Positions 26,211 to 35,420 are shown, counted from the first letter of the stretch. The stretch: DNA of 64,000 nucleotides from Pseudomonadota bacterium (GCA_018241995.1 JAFECT010000007.1:88501-152500); one strand, 5' to 3'. A program made the numbers and translations. The notes: a model not told the origin generated them from the sequence alone.

Positions 26211-29153
26211 CTAGCGCGGCGCGCGCCGCCCTTTCCGCTCGGGCTGAGGCGGCGGATCGCCCGGCACGCCGAAGCCCGCGTAATAGCTCTCCAGTTCCGG
26301 CGCGAGTTTCAGGGCCGCGGCGATATCCGCGTCGCCGCCGGCCTTGTCGCCCTTGCGGTGCTTGGCGGCGCCGCGGCCGAACAGAGAGCTCGGCAGGTCC
26401 GGCGCCTTGGCCAAAGCCGCGTCATAGTCAGCGATGGCTTCGTCCAGCTTGCCCATGCGCAGCTTCACCAGGGCCCGGCTGTCCAGGTAGGACGCGCTGC
26501 CGGGCCTGAGCTTCAGCGCCTGGTCGCAGTCCCTGAGCGCTGATCCCAGGTCGCGGTTGAAGGTGGTCCTGAGCCAGCAGCGGGCATTCCAGCCCTCGGC
26601 GTTGTCCGGCGCGACGCGGATGGCTTGCGAGAAGTCCTCGAAGGCCTTGGCGAAGTCCTTGCGGCGCTCCCACAGGCCGCCGCGACTCAGCCAGATCTCG
26701 GCGTTCTTCGGGTCGAGCTTCAGGGCGGCGTCGAAGTCGGCCAAGGCGCGGTCGTGGTCGAGCTTGCGCCCGTGCGCCCGGCCGCGATCGAGCAGGGCCT
26801 CCGCCCACTTGGGCTTCAGCGCGAGGGCCTGGTCGAAGTCGGCGAGCGCCTTGTCGAGCAGGGCCGGGTCGCCATAGGCCTTCAGGGCATAGGCCTCGCC
26901 GCGCGCGCGCCAGGCCTCAGGCTGCTTCGGCTCCAGGCGGATGGTCTCGTCGTAATCGGCCAGGGCCAGGTCGATCTCGCGCCGGCGCATGTGGGTGTCG
27001 CCCCGGTCGAGCCAGGTCTGGGCGCGGCTGGGATCGAGCTTCAGCGACTGGTCGAAGTCGGCCAGGGCCTTGTCCCACTCGTGCTTGTTGAACCAGGCGT
27101 CGCCCCGGCCCGACCAGGCCGGCGCCTCGCCCGGCGCGAGCTTGATCGACTGGTCGTAGTCGGCCACCGCACCGTCGTTGTCACGGCGGGCCAGCTTCAC
27201 GTCGGCGCGCGCCGACCAGGCCCAGGGGTCGTTCGGCCCCAGGCGCACGGCCTCGTCCTCGTCCTTCAGCGCCTTGTCCAGGTCGTTGCGGGTCAACTGG
27301 GCCTGCCCGCGCATGCGCAGGGCGCCCTGGAAGTCGGGCTTTAGCCTGATGGCCTGATCGTAGTCCTTGATCGCCTTCAGCGTATCGCCCGCGGCGAACC
27401 AGGCGTCGCCGCGCAGGCCGAACGCCTGAGCGAAGCCGGGCTTCAGCTTGATGGCCTGGTCGAAGTCGGCGATGGCCAAGGCATAGTCGCCCTTGCGATA
27501 GAGCGCGTCGCCCCGCGCCCGCCACAGGTCGGCGTCCTTGGGCCGCTGCTTCAACAGCTCGGTGAAGTCGCCCGCCGCCCCGGCCGGATCGCCCTTGGCC
27601 ACATAGGCGTCGGCGCGGGCCATCAGCACCTCCGGCGCGCCGGGCGCCAGCTTCAGGGTCTGGGTGTAGTTCGCGACCGCCTGGGCGTAGTCGCCCTTGC
27701 CGAACCAGGCCGTGCCCCGGTTGAACCAGGCTTCGGCCGAATTGGGGGCCAGGCCGATGGTCTTGTCGAAGTCGGCGATGGCCAGGTCCAGCTCATGCAG
27801 GCGCGCATGGGCCTCGCCGCGCGCCAGATGCACTGAGGGCAGGCCGGGGCGCAGCTTCAGGATGGTGTCGTAGTCGCCGACCGCCTCACGCACCCGGCCC
27901 GCCTCGATCAGGGCGCCGGCGCGAAGGGCCAGGGCCTCCAGGTAGTCGGGCTTGAGCTTCAGCGCGCGGGTTTCGTCCGAGATCGCGTTGTCCCAGTCCT
28001 TGAGCCGCATGTAGGCGGAGCCGCGGGTCTTGTAGGCCACCGCCAGGGTCGGCCTCAGCGCCATGCCTTCGGTGTAGTCGGCGATAGCGTGCGGATAGTC
28101 GCCCTTGTCGTAGTTGATGTCGCCGCGCGCGAACCAGGTCGCGGGCTCCTTGGGCCCCAGCTTCACCGCCTGGTCGGCGCTCTGCAGGGCGTGGACGAAG
28201 TCGCGTTTGCCCTCATAGGCGAATCCGCGCCCGATCAGGGCCGGGAGGCTGTCCTTCTTGGCCTTCAGCGCCAGCTCGTAGTCCTTCAGCGCCCCGTCGA
28301 AGTCGCCCTTCAGCCGGCGCGCGTCCGCCCGATCCGACAGGGTCTCGGCCGCGCCCGCGGGCTGCACCGTCAAGAGCCGGTCGTACTCGGCGATGGCCAG
28401 GTCATAGTGGCCTGTATTGAAATAGACCGCGGCCCGGTCGTGGATGGCGGGCGCATAGTCGGGCTTGTACTGAAGGACGGCGTTCAGGTCGGCCAACGCG
28501 CGGGCGCCGTCGCCGCGGCGGTACCAGACCTGGGCGCGATTGTAGTAGGCGTCGGTGTCGTCCGGCTTCAGCTTGATGGCCTGGGTGTAGTCCGCGACCG
28601 CCTTGTCGAGGTCGCCCAGCTCGAACCAGGCATTGCCCCGCTCGAACACCGCCTCGACGAAGTCGGGCTTCAGCTCCAGCGCCTTGGTCTGGTCGTCGAT
28701 GGCCTGCTCGAAGCGACGCTGCACATAGTAGGTGACCGCCCGCGCGTAGAAGGGCCGCGCGTCGTGCGGCGACAGGCGGATGGCCTCGGAGAAGTCGGCG
28801 GTAGCGCGGTCATACTGCTTGGCGCCCAGGTAGATGGCGCCCCGGTTGATCAGGGCGTTGCCGTCGCTGGGCTGGAGCTTCAGCACCTCGTCGTAGTCGG
28901 CCAGGGCGTGCTGCAGATCGCCCTTCTGGGTATAGGCCAGGGCGCGGTTGTAGTGGGCGATGGCGGTGTCGCGGGGGCTCGGCCTGCCCGCCTTGATCAG
29001 GTCGCTGCAGCCCTGGATGATCTGATCGGACGTGAATTCGCCCGGCTCGCCGTCGCACCAGATGACCGAGCGCACCGGCTGCGCATAGGCGCCGGTGGCC
29101 AGCCCCAGGATCAGGCAGCCGGCAAGCCACCCCACGGCGCGACGCATAAACAC
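26211..29153 (-). CDS. exported 980-aa TPR solenoid protein
   Basis: After a signal peptide (GWLAGCLILGLATGAYA) almost the whole protein is about 27 tandem 34-residue TPR units with consensus ADYDQAIKLKP.. AWFARGDAWF. Units are similar to each other, suggesting growth by internal duplication. There is no enzymatic domain and no membrane segment besides the leader, so it is probably a periplasmic or outer-membrane-associated scaffold. Its 3' end is 6 nt from the convergent barrel-protein gene. Alternative: an extracellular or surface TPR protein. The partner is unknown. Confidence 0.88.
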   Translation of the reverse strand: MFMRRAVGWLAGCLILGLATGAYAQPVRSVIWCDGEPGEFTSDQIIQGCSDLIKAGRPSPRDTAIAHYNRALAYTQKGDLQHALADYDEVLKLQPSDGNALINRGAIYLGAKQYDRATADFSEAIRLSPHDARPFYARAVTYYVQRRFEQAIDDQTKALELKPDFVEAVFERGNAWFELGDLDKAVADYTQAIKLKPDDTDAYYNRAQVWYRRGDGARALADLNAVLQYKPDYAPAIHDRAAVYFNTGHYDLAIAEYDRLLTVQPAGAAETLSDRADARRLKGDFDGALKDYELALKAKKDSLPALIGRGFAYEGKRDFVHALQSADQAVKLGPKEPATWFARGDINYDKGDYPHAIADYTEGMALRPTLAVAYKTRGSAYMRLKDWDNAISDETRALKLKPDYLEALALRAGALIEAGRVREAVGDYDTILKLRPGLPSVHLARGEAHARLHELDLAIADFDKTIGLAPNSAEAWFNRGTAWFGKGDYAQAVANYTQTLKLAPGAPEVLMARADAYVAKGDPAGAAGDFTELLKQRPKDADLWRARGDALYRKGDYALAIADFDQAIKLKPGFAQAFGLRGDAWFAAGDTLKAIKDYDQAIRLKPDFQGALRMRGQAQLTRNDLDKALKDEDEAVRLGPNDPWAWSARADVKLARRDNDGAVADYDQSIKLAPGEAPAWSGRGDAWFNKHEWDKALADFDQSLKLDPSRAQTWLDRGDTHMRRREIDLALADYDETIRLEPKQPEAWRARGEAYALKAYGDPALLDKALADFDQALALKPKWAEALLDRGRAHGRKLDHDRALADFDAALKLDPKNAEIWLSRGGLWERRKDFAKAFEDFSQAIRVAPDNAEGWNARCWLRTTFNRDLGSALRDCDQALKLRPGSASYLDSRALVKLRMGKLDEAIADYDAALAKAPDLPSSLFGRGAAKHRKGDKAGGDADIAAALKLAPELESYYAGFGVPGDPPPQPERKGRRAPR

Positions 29154-29606
29154 TTCCCCCGACGAGCGCGTGAGGCCCTCGGATTCGACCGTAGCACTGT
29201 GCGCGCGCCTGCAAAGCGGGCCTCACCCCAGGCGCGATATTCCGAATCGGGGCGCGACATTCGCACAACAGCGCTCGCTCGACGGGTGACGGAAGACGCG
29301 TGCTTATCTCTCAGCGTGTCTTTTAAGTTGTGTTTCAGGTCCTGTTGGAGAAAATCCGGAAGCCGGGGAAATAGGTAGCGCTACGGATGCCGATCTAACC
29401 TATGTAAGGACAAACATTCCTCCTGGGGTGCAAAGTTGAGCGATTGTCCGAGGTCCCCGTAAAAATAGTTGTTTTTCTGAACGCGTTCACTCGAAAACCT
29501 ATTCAACACAATCGTGATCAAGGACTTCCAGATTCATCCGGGTTCGGTCTATGAACTCCAATCGGGTTGTCTGTATGATTGAACCACCGGGGCGGGAGCC
29601 ATAGCG
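29154..29606. other. 453-nt intergenic region, AT-rich, with two small palindromes
   Basis: Carries the promoters of the leftward TPR gene and of the rightward XRE regulator. It is clearly more AT-rich than its surroundings from about 29290. A perfect 12-bp palindrome TGAACGCGTTCA is at 29478-29489 and a 10-bp one GTAGCGCTAC at 29375-29384. No convincing coding frame or RNA gene was seen. Confidence 0.6.
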
Positions 29607-29990
29607 ATGATCGTCGAGAGGACCGAACAACTCGACCGCGAAGTCGGCGCACGCGTTAGGGCGCGCCGCCGGGAGCTCCGGATGAGCCAGTCCAAGCTCG
29701 GAGACAAGCTGGGCGTCACCTTCCAGCAGGTCCAGAAGTACGAGCGCGGGGTCAACCGCATCAGCGCCTCGTCCCTGGTCCTGATCGCCGAGGCCCTGCA
29801 GTGCCGCCCGGCCGACCTGCTGGGCATGGAAGAGGGCAAGCCCAAGATCGACTGGTCCAAGTTCCACGACAACGAGGCCAACGCCGCGCTGGAGGCCTTC
29901 GCCGCCATCGACAGCCCGCGCGTTCGCAAGTCGGTGCTGGAGCTGATCCGCACCCTGAGCGATCAGGAGCGCGCGCGCCGCGGGCGCTGA
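29607..29990 (+). CDS. XRE-family transcriptional regulator
   Basis: 127 aa. The Cro/C1-type helix-turn-helix spans about 14-70 (RARRRELRMSQSKLGDKLG, TFQQVQKYERGVNRISASS). The C-terminal 55 residues are helical, with LEAFAAIDSPRVRKSVLELI, and probably dimerise. This is the short regulator type widespread in Caulobacterales and Rhizobiales chromosomes. The ATG at 29607 has GGGAG upstream. A good terminator follows, so it is monocistronic. The palindrome at 29478 is a candidate autoregulatory site. Confidence 0.92.
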   Translation: MIVERTEQLDREVGARVRARRRELRMSQSKLGDKLGVTFQQVQKYERGVNRISASSLVLIAEALQCRPADLLGMEEGKPKIDWSKFHDNEANAALEAFAAIDSPRVRKSVLELIRTLSDQERARRGR

Positions 29991-30016
29991 GGCGGGCGGG
30001 AACGGGATTTGCGAAA

Positions 30017-30041
30017 GGCGGCGCCGGGTGCGCCGCCTTTT
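30017..30041 (+). terminator. intrinsic terminator of the XRE gene
   Basis: Perfect 8-bp stem GGCGGCGC (30017-30024) with GCGCCGCC (30030-30037), 5-nt loop, followed by TTTT. Confidence 0.8.
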
Positions 30042-30057
30042 GCGTTTGGGCCGCGCT

Positions 30058-30636
30058 CTAGGCGGTCGCCGCCGCCGTCGTCTGGAACGGGATCGGGTCG
30101 GGGCTGTCGCCGGCCAAAAGCATCTGCGGGACCTGACTGAAGGTCCAAGGTGAGCCGGCATCCGGCCGGTCCAGCACCCACACCATGTCGAATCGCGTGC
30201 CGATCCAGGTCTGGGGGCACAGGGTCTTGTTCTTGGCCAGGTGGTTGATGATGGTCGGGATGTCCTGGTGCTCCCACGCGGTCAGGGTCGGAACGGTCTG
30301 GGTCTCCAGGATCTTGGCCAGGTCCTTCTCCTTGCCCTTGGGTTCCGGCGTCTGGATGGTCAGGCCCGTCAGCTGCGACAGCGGCAGGATGGTGTGCTGC
30401 GGCCGCAGGCTCTCGCTATGATGGGCGACCTCGGACGCGAACAAGGCCTGAGGCGTGAGCAGGCCGGCGGCAGGTGAGCCGCTGAGCGGCGCGAAGAATC
30501 GAGCCAAGGCTCCCGCGCGCTGCCAGCCCAGGACGATCAACTCCTCGGCGTTGACGGCGCCTTGCAGGGTTACGCCTTGGGTCGAGCCGGACGGCTTTTC
30601 GGCATGGCGGATGAACATGAGCTTTTGGGCGGGCAT
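30058..30636 (-). CDS. histidine phosphatase superfamily-like protein
   Basis: 192 aa. Start MPAQKLMFIRHAEKP holds the RHG-like motif as RHAEKP, the phospho-acceptor His of the superfamily. The following LGWQRAGALARFF and LFASEVAHHSESLRP fit the phosphoglycerate mutase fold's first half. I place the start at 30636 (SD GAGGA). The open frame upstream is not conserved-looking. Substrate is unknown, and RHA in place of RHG occurs in several bacterial branches. Convergent with the XRE gene terminator. Confidence 0.8.
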   Translation of the reverse strand: MPAQKLMFIRHAEKPSGSTQGVTLQGAVNAEELIVLGWQRAGALARFFAPLSGSPAAGLLTPQALFASEVAHHSESLRPQHTILPLSQLTGLTIQTPEPKGKEKDLAKILETQTVPTLTAWEHQDIPTIINHLAKNKTLCPQTWIGTRFDMVWVLDRPDAGSPWTFSQVPQMLLAGDSPDPIPFQTTAAATA

Positions 30637-30866
30637 GGCGGTCCTCGATCGTGTCAAACGCGTGCTATCGCAATAGTAGAGTTTACTGCGATGGCAAAGG
30701 GAGGTCGCGGTGCCGGCCCATGCAGGCCCGGATTGCACTGCTCTTGTGACGTAGCCGTGGAGGTTCTGTGCTTTGACGAAGTTCCAGTTGTGACCGCATG
30801 CTAGCACCCTGCGGCGAGCCCCCCGGCTCGAAACAAGTGCATCATGCTGGTGGAGCTCTAGAGCCG

Positions 30867-31817
30867 TCAGGACTTCACTGGCGCAAGTCGCTGGCGGGAG
30901 ATGTTGAGAACGCCATCCCCGACATCGATCCGATCCGTCACCGACTCGATACGGAACGCGCGATTTTTCTCGACGAACTTTTCGACCCAGTCGCGGTCGT
31001 CACGATAGAATACGAGGCTTTCGGCGCTTCGGACAATCAGGCCGTTGGCGGCGCGGATTTCCTGGTGGCTGATCGAGCGCGTGCTAAAGCGAAAGCGCGA
31101 AAATGTTAGGTCATCCTGCGCGCCTCGCAGCGCTTCATCCGGCACGATGCGGATCGCGAGATTTGGCGCGAGCGGCACGATCCAGTTTGGGTTCTGGCGG
31201 CCGGAAATTTTTTCGAGCGCAACCGGATAGTCGCTGGTAAAAAAGGGGCTCTCGGGTTCGGGGTTACTGAGAATCTCCCACCGCGAATTTCCGAATACTG
31301 ACGTGCGACTCAGGATCGTGCTGATACCCACTGCCTGAGGAAACTTCGGATCGATCGTCGCCTTGATCGTGCCCTCTGCGAGCAACTCGCTGAGTGATTT
31401 GCCGCCGAGGCTCGCCGGTGCCTTCGTCAGCGAACCCTGTTTTTCTAGGATTTCGACCTCGGTCTGAATGAGGCTCTCGAGCGGCTCCGAATGAATGCGC
31501 ATCGCGGCGGGAGCGCAGGATGAGACGTAGGCCGCAAATCCGGCGATTGCATGCACGCAGGCGCTGTCGGGCTTGCCCTCGAGGAGCACGGCGACAGACG
31601 CATTGTATTTCGGCTCAATGCTCTTGAGGAATTCCTCGATAACGCGGTCTTCGATCAGATACGCGTTGGTACTGCCTTCCTCTATTCGGCACACGCTTTC
31701 CGACGTGCAGGGGAATTTTTTGAGGTCGGATTTCCTGATGGCATGCATTTGTCCGCGGAGCTTCGGTGAATAGAAGTTCCGTAGGTGGACCTGAGAGACG
31801 TAGTGGTCGAGCGCCAT
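30867..31817 (-). CDS. DUF4238 family protein
   Basis: 316 aa. The N-terminus ALDHYVSQVHLRNFYSP is the hallmark of DUF4238 proteins, a family found patchily across bacteria, often in variable regions. Further family-like segments are PFFTSDYPVALEK and IVPLAPNLAIRIVPDEA. No catalytic residues are established. Base composition is less GC-rich than the neighbours and the ribosome site is weak. It lies 75 nt from the 3' end of tRNA-Leu. Together these suggest horizontal acquisition, though no flanking repeat was found. Confidence 0.88.
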   Translation of the reverse strand: MALDHYVSQVHLRNFYSPKLRGQMHAIRKSDLKKFPCTSESVCRIEEGSTNAYLIEDRVIEEFLKSIEPKYNASVAVLLEGKPDSACVHAIAGFAAYVSSCAPAAMRIHSEPLESLIQTEVEILEKQGSLTKAPASLGGKSLSELLAEGTIKATIDPKFPQAVGISTILSRTSVFGNSRWEILSNPEPESPFFTSDYPVALEKISGRQNPNWIVPLAPNLAIRIVPDEALRGAQDDLTFSRFRFSTRSISHQEIRAANGLIVRSAESLVFYRDDRDWVEKFVEKNRAFRIESVTDRIDVGDGVLNISRQRLAPVKS

Positions 31818-31832
31818 GTGACCCGCTCACAA

Positions 31833-31854
31833 GGCCGGAAGGGCGGTGCCGGCC
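31833..31854 (-). terminator. possible hairpin downstream of tRNA-Leu
   Basis: Inverted arms GGCCGG (31833-31838) and CCGGCC (31849-31854) around a 10-nt loop, read on the minus strand after the tRNA. It is followed by TTGTG only, so a weak candidate that lies in the DUF4238 leader. Confidence 0.25.
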
Positions 31855-31892
31855 GGATTTGAATCGGAAATACGGTGTCGGATTATCCTCCC

Positions 31893-31978
31893 TGGTGCGG
31901 ACGGTGGGAATCGAACCCACACTCCCATACGGGAAGCGGATTTTAAGTCCGCTGCGTCTACCGTTCCGCCACGTCCGC
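31893..31978 (-). tRNA. tRNA-Leu (anticodon TAA)
   Basis: Class II tRNA with variable arm. Acceptor 5' GCGGACG (from 31978) pairs with CGTCCGC, followed by discriminator A and encoded CCA (31893-31895). The anticodon stem GCGGA/TCCGC holds the loop CTTAAAA, giving TAA. The T-arm has GTTCGATTC. The 86-nt length including CCA fits tRNA-Leu, here decoding UUA/UUG. Confidence 0.97.
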
Positions 31979-31988
31979 AAGCGGGTCA

Positions 31989-32017
31989 CGGCTACAGCAC
32001 CGCCGGGGCGCGGTCAA
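31989..32017 (-). promoter_or_regulatory. promoter of tRNA-Leu
   Basis: On the minus strand TTGACC (-35) and TAGCCG (-10) with a 17-nt spacer. The -10 ends 10 nt before the tRNA 5' end, suiting a start a few bases upstream. Confidence 0.5.
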
Positions 32018-32110
32018 AGCGGGCGGCGGCTTGTGTGCTTCACCCCAGCCTCTGCGCCCCCTAAATAGCCTCTCTGCCGTCCGCGCCATGCGGGCAGGAG
32101 GCTGCAGGCT

Positions 32111-33088
32111 TTGAGCGAACCTTCCCATCGTCGGCGCCGGTCCGAGAGCCCGGCCCAGATGCCCAGGATCGAGCCCATGCGCATGCGCATCGGGGCGTTC
32201 GAGCTGCGCAAGGCCGGCGCCTCGCGCTACGACCTGCGCGACCCGTACCACATCGCCGTGACGGTCAGCTGGACCGGTTTCTTCATCGGGCTGGTGGTCG
32301 CCTTCGTGCTGATCAACCTGATCTTCGCCCTGCTGTACCTGGCGGTGCCCGGCGCGGTGACCAATCTGGACAGTATCGTCGACGCCTTCTTCTTCTCGAT
32401 CGAGACCCTGGCGACCGTGGGCTATGGCGCGATGGCGCCGGAGACGGTCTATGGCCACGTGATCTCGGGCGCGGAGATCATCACCGGCATGGCCTTCACC
32501 GCCATCACCACCGGCCTGATCTTCGTGCGGTTTTCCAGGCCGCGGGCGCTGATCCTCTATGCCGATACGGCGGTGGTGGCGGTGCGCAACGGCAAGCCGA
32601 CCCTGATGCTGCGGATCGGCAACGGCCGCGCCAGCGTGCTGACCAACGCGGACGCCAGGCTTTCCGCCTTGATGCGCGAGGAGACGCAGGAGGGGCAGGT
32701 CTATCGCCGGCCGCGCGACCTGAAACTGGAACGCGCGCACCTGCCGATCTTCGGCCTGACCTGGACCCTGATGCACGAGATCGACGACGACAGCCCGCTC
32801 AGGGGCTACGACGCCGAGGCGATGATGCAGGAGCAGGTGCGCCTGTTCCTGGCCACCAAGGCCCACGACACCGCCCTGAACGCCGACGTGCAGGATATGA
32901 AGGACTATGGGCCCGAGGCGGTGCTGTGGAACACCCGCTATCAGGACGCCATCGCCTTTGACGACAAGGGCCAGACCTACGCCGACCTGAACCGCATCAG
33001 CCTGGTCGAACCCGATCCCTTTGCGCCCGCTGGGGCCAAGCGGGCGGCGCCGGCCGCCGGGCAAGACGGCGAAGCTTCCGCCGCCTGA
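32111..33088 (+). CDS. KirBac-type inward-rectifier potassium channel
   Basis: 325 aa. Two membrane helices (about 50-78 and 115-138) flank a pore helix and the K+ selectivity filter TVGYG at 102-106. The cytoplasmic C-terminal part is the immunoglobulin-like IRK domain (FSRPRALILYADTAVVAVRNGKPTL). A homotetrameric inner-membrane channel is expected. The TTG start at 32111 has AGGAG nearby (32096-32101). The ATG at 32159 is an alternative and would lose only a basic tail. Confidence 0.93.
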   Translation: MSEPSHRRRRSESPAQMPRIEPMRMRIGAFELRKAGASRYDLRDPYHIAVTVSWTGFFIGLVVAFVLINLIFALLYLAVPGAVTNLDSIVDAFFFSIETLATVGYGAMAPETVYGHVISGAEIITGMAFTAITTGLIFVRFSRPRALILYADTAVVAVRNGKPTLMLRIGNGRASVLTNADARLSALMREETQEGQVYRRPRDLKLERAHLPIFGLTWTLMHEIDDDSPLRGYDAEAMMQEQVRLFLATKAHDTALNADVQDMKDYGPEAVLWNTRYQDAIAFDDKGQTYADLNRISLVEPDPFAPAGAKRAAPAAGQDGEASAA

Positions 33089-33151
33089 AAGCCGAACCTT
33101 TCGCCCGCCCGGGAGTTGCCTCACCGGGATTAGCGGACAGAGGTGCGTTGC

Positions 33152-35395
33152 GTGAAGACGGCTTTGGAGCTGTGGGGCGGCCATGAGTGCACGGTCAACC
33201 GTGTCGGCGAGCGGTATTTCGACCAGACGATCCGCTCCGGCCACCAACATCGGCCCGAGGACCTGGACCGCTTCGCCGCGCTCGGCCTGAAGGCGCTGCG
33301 CTATCCGGTGCTGTGGGAGCGCACGGCGCCCGATGCGCCGGAAGAGCGGGACTTCGGCTGGGCGGACGCGCGGTTCGCGCGGCTGCGCGACCTCAACATC
33401 AAGCCCATCGTCGGGCTGATCCACCACGGCTCCGGCCCTCGCTACACCGATTTGCTGGCCGAGAACTTCGCGCCGGGCCTGGCCGCCCACGCCCGCGCCG
33501 TCGCGGAACGCTATCCGTGGGTCCAGGACTGGACGCCGGTCAACGAGCCCCTGACCACCGCCCGCTTCGCCTGCGTCTATGGCCTGTGGTGGCCGCATCG
33601 GCGCGACGAGGGCGACTTCTTCCGCGCGCTTCTGAATCAGATCGACGCCACCCGCCTCGCCATGGCCGAGATTCGCGAGGTCAATCCGCGCGCGCGGCTG
33701 ATCCAGACCGAGGACCTGGGCTTCACCCATCACACGGGGCCCCTGGCCGACCAGGCAAGATATGAGAACGACCGGCGCTGGCTGACCTGGGACCTGCTCT
33801 GCGGGAAGGTGACGCCGGAGCATCCGCTGCATGCCTACATCTCGTGCTTCGGCCTCAGCGACCGGCTCAAGGCCATCGCCGAGGATCCATGCCCGCCGGA
33901 CGTGGTGGGGGTGAACCACTACCTGACCAGCGAACGGTTCCTCGATCACCGGGTCGAGCGCTATCCGGCGCGGCTGCACGGCGGCAACGGCAAGCAGCGC
34001 TACGTCGACGTCGAGGCGGTTCGCGTGGCCGAGGACGGGCCCCTGGGCCTGCGCGCCCTGCTGCGCCAGGCCTGGGAGCGCTACGGCCGCACCCTGGCGG
34101 TGACCGAGGCGCACAACGGCTGCACCCGCGAGGAGCAGATGCGCTGGTTCCTGGAGGCCTGGCGCGGCGCCGAACAGCTGCGCGGCGAGGGTATCGAGAT
34201 CGAGGCGGTGACGGCGTGGTCGCTCTTGGGCAGTCACGGCTGGTCGAACCTGCTGACCTCCGAAGACGCGTCCTACGAATGCGGGGTGTTCGACCTGAGG
34301 GCGCCGGCGCCGCGGCCCACCGCCATGGCGGCCCTGCTGAAGGACCTGGCGGGCGGGCAGGCGGTGAAGGGACCGGCCTTCGCCTCGCCCGGCTGGTGGC
34401 GGCGCGGCGATATCCGCTATGTGCACGCCCCGGCGCGTTCGGCAGTGCGTGCCCAAGACCGCGATGCGCCGGATGGCTGCGTGGTGGAGGCGCCGCCGAT
34501 CCTGATCACCGGGGCCACGGGCACTCTGGGCCAGGCCTTCGCCCGCGCCTGCCGCCATCGGGGCCTGCCGTTCGTGCTGACGGGACGCTCAACGCTGGCG
34601 ATCGACGATCCCCACAGCGTTGCGGAAGCGCTGGACCGTCTGGGCCCCAGCGCCGTGATCAACACCGCGGGCTTCGTGCGCGTGGACGACGCCGAGCACG
34701 AGGAGGACGCTTGCCTTCGCGCCAATGCCCTGGGGGCCGAGGTTCTGGCCCGCGCCTGCGCCGAGCGTGGCGCTGCGTTCGTGACCTTCTCATCCGACCT
34801 CGTGTTCGACGGCCTGAAGGGCTCGGCCTATGTCGAGAGCGACCGGCCTTCGCCCCTGAACGCCTACGGCCGCAGCAAGGCCGAGGCGGAGGCGCGGGTC
34901 CTGGCCTGCGGCGGGTGGTCTTTGGTGGTGCGCACCGCGGCCTTCTTCTCCCACGCCGATCCGCACAATTTCGCGGTCCATGCCCTGGACGCCCTGGGGC
35001 GAGGGGAGCGGTTCCAGGCGGCCGAGGACCTGATCGTCTCGCCGACCTATGTGCCGGACCTGGTCAACGCCTGCCTCGACCTGCTGCTCGACGGCGAGAC
35101 GGGCGTGCGCTGCCTCGCCAACGACGGCGCTCTGTCCTGGGCCGCCTTCGCGCGGGCCTTGGCCGAGGGCGCCGGCTACGACCCCGATCTGGTCGAAGGT
35201 GTGCCCGCCACCGCCTTCGGCTGGCCGGCCCCGCGGCCGCGCGATGTGGCCTTGGCGTCTGAGCGCGGGCAGGTGATGCCGACATTGGAGAGCGCCATCG
35301 AGCGCTTCCTGCACGGCTATGCGGCCACGGTTGGCGGCCGTCGCCTGTGCCCGCGGGACGAGGACGAGCCGCCGGTGCGCGCGGCGGCGGAGTAG
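33152..35395 (+). CDS. glycoside hydrolase family 1-like / sugar-nucleotide reductase (RmlD-like) fusion
   Basis: 747 aa cytoplasmic two-domain protein. The N-terminal TIM barrel (1-400) looks like GH1: acid/base E132 in TPVNEPLTTAR and nucleophile-position E319 in AVTEAHNG. The C-terminal domain (449-735) is a short-chain dehydrogenase of RmlD type: GATGTLG at 454-460, SSDLVFDG, and Y572/K576 in YGRSK. Such fused genes are known in several proteobacteria, but the reaction is unproven, and no rml cluster lies nearby. I choose GTG at 33152, 9 nt after AGAGG. GTG at 33143 has no room for an SD. Confidence 0.88.
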   Translation: MKTALELWGGHECTVNRVGERYFDQTIRSGHQHRPEDLDRFAALGLKALRYPVLWERTAPDAPEERDFGWADARFARLRDLNIKPIVGLIHHGSGPRYTDLLAENFAPGLAAHARAVAERYPWVQDWTPVNEPLTTARFACVYGLWWPHRRDEGDFFRALLNQIDATRLAMAEIREVNPRARLIQTEDLGFTHHTGPLADQARYENDRRWLTWDLLCGKVTPEHPLHAYISCFGLSDRLKAIAEDPCPPDVVGVNHYLTSERFLDHRVERYPARLHGGNGKQRYVDVEAVRVAEDGPLGLRALLRQAWERYGRTLAVTEAHNGCTREEQMRWFLEAWRGAEQLRGEGIEIEAVTAWSLLGSHGWSNLLTSEDASYECGVFDLRAPAPRPTAMAALLKDLAGGQAVKGPAFASPGWWRRGDIRYVHAPARSAVRAQDRDAPDGCVVEAPPILITGATGTLGQAFARACRHRGLPFVLTGRSTLAIDDPHSVAEALDRLGPSAVINTAGFVRVDDAEHEEDACLRANALGAEVLARACAERGAAFVTFSSDLVFDGLKGSAYVESDRPSPLNAYGRSKAEAEARVLACGGWSLVVRTAAFFSHADPHNFAVHALDALGRGERFQAAEDLIVSPTYVPDLVNACLDLLLDGETGVRCLANDGALSWAAFARALAEGAGYDPDLVEGVPATAFGWPAPRPRDVALASERGQVMPTLESAIERFLHGYAATVGGRRLCPRDEDEPPVRAAAE

Positions 35396-35420
35396 GGCGC
35401 CACGTACCTTCCGGCCGGCT

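Noticed and set aside
30800..31990. Genomic island boundaries (attL/attR) at tRNA-Leu
   Set aside because: No second copy of the tRNA 3' end and no integrase gene in the window.
31958..34558. 866-codon open frame on the minus strand across the channel and fusion-protein genes
   Set aside because: It is antisense to two genes with clear motifs, has no family resemblance, and is His/Gly/Arg-rich as expected for a GC-rich shadow frame.
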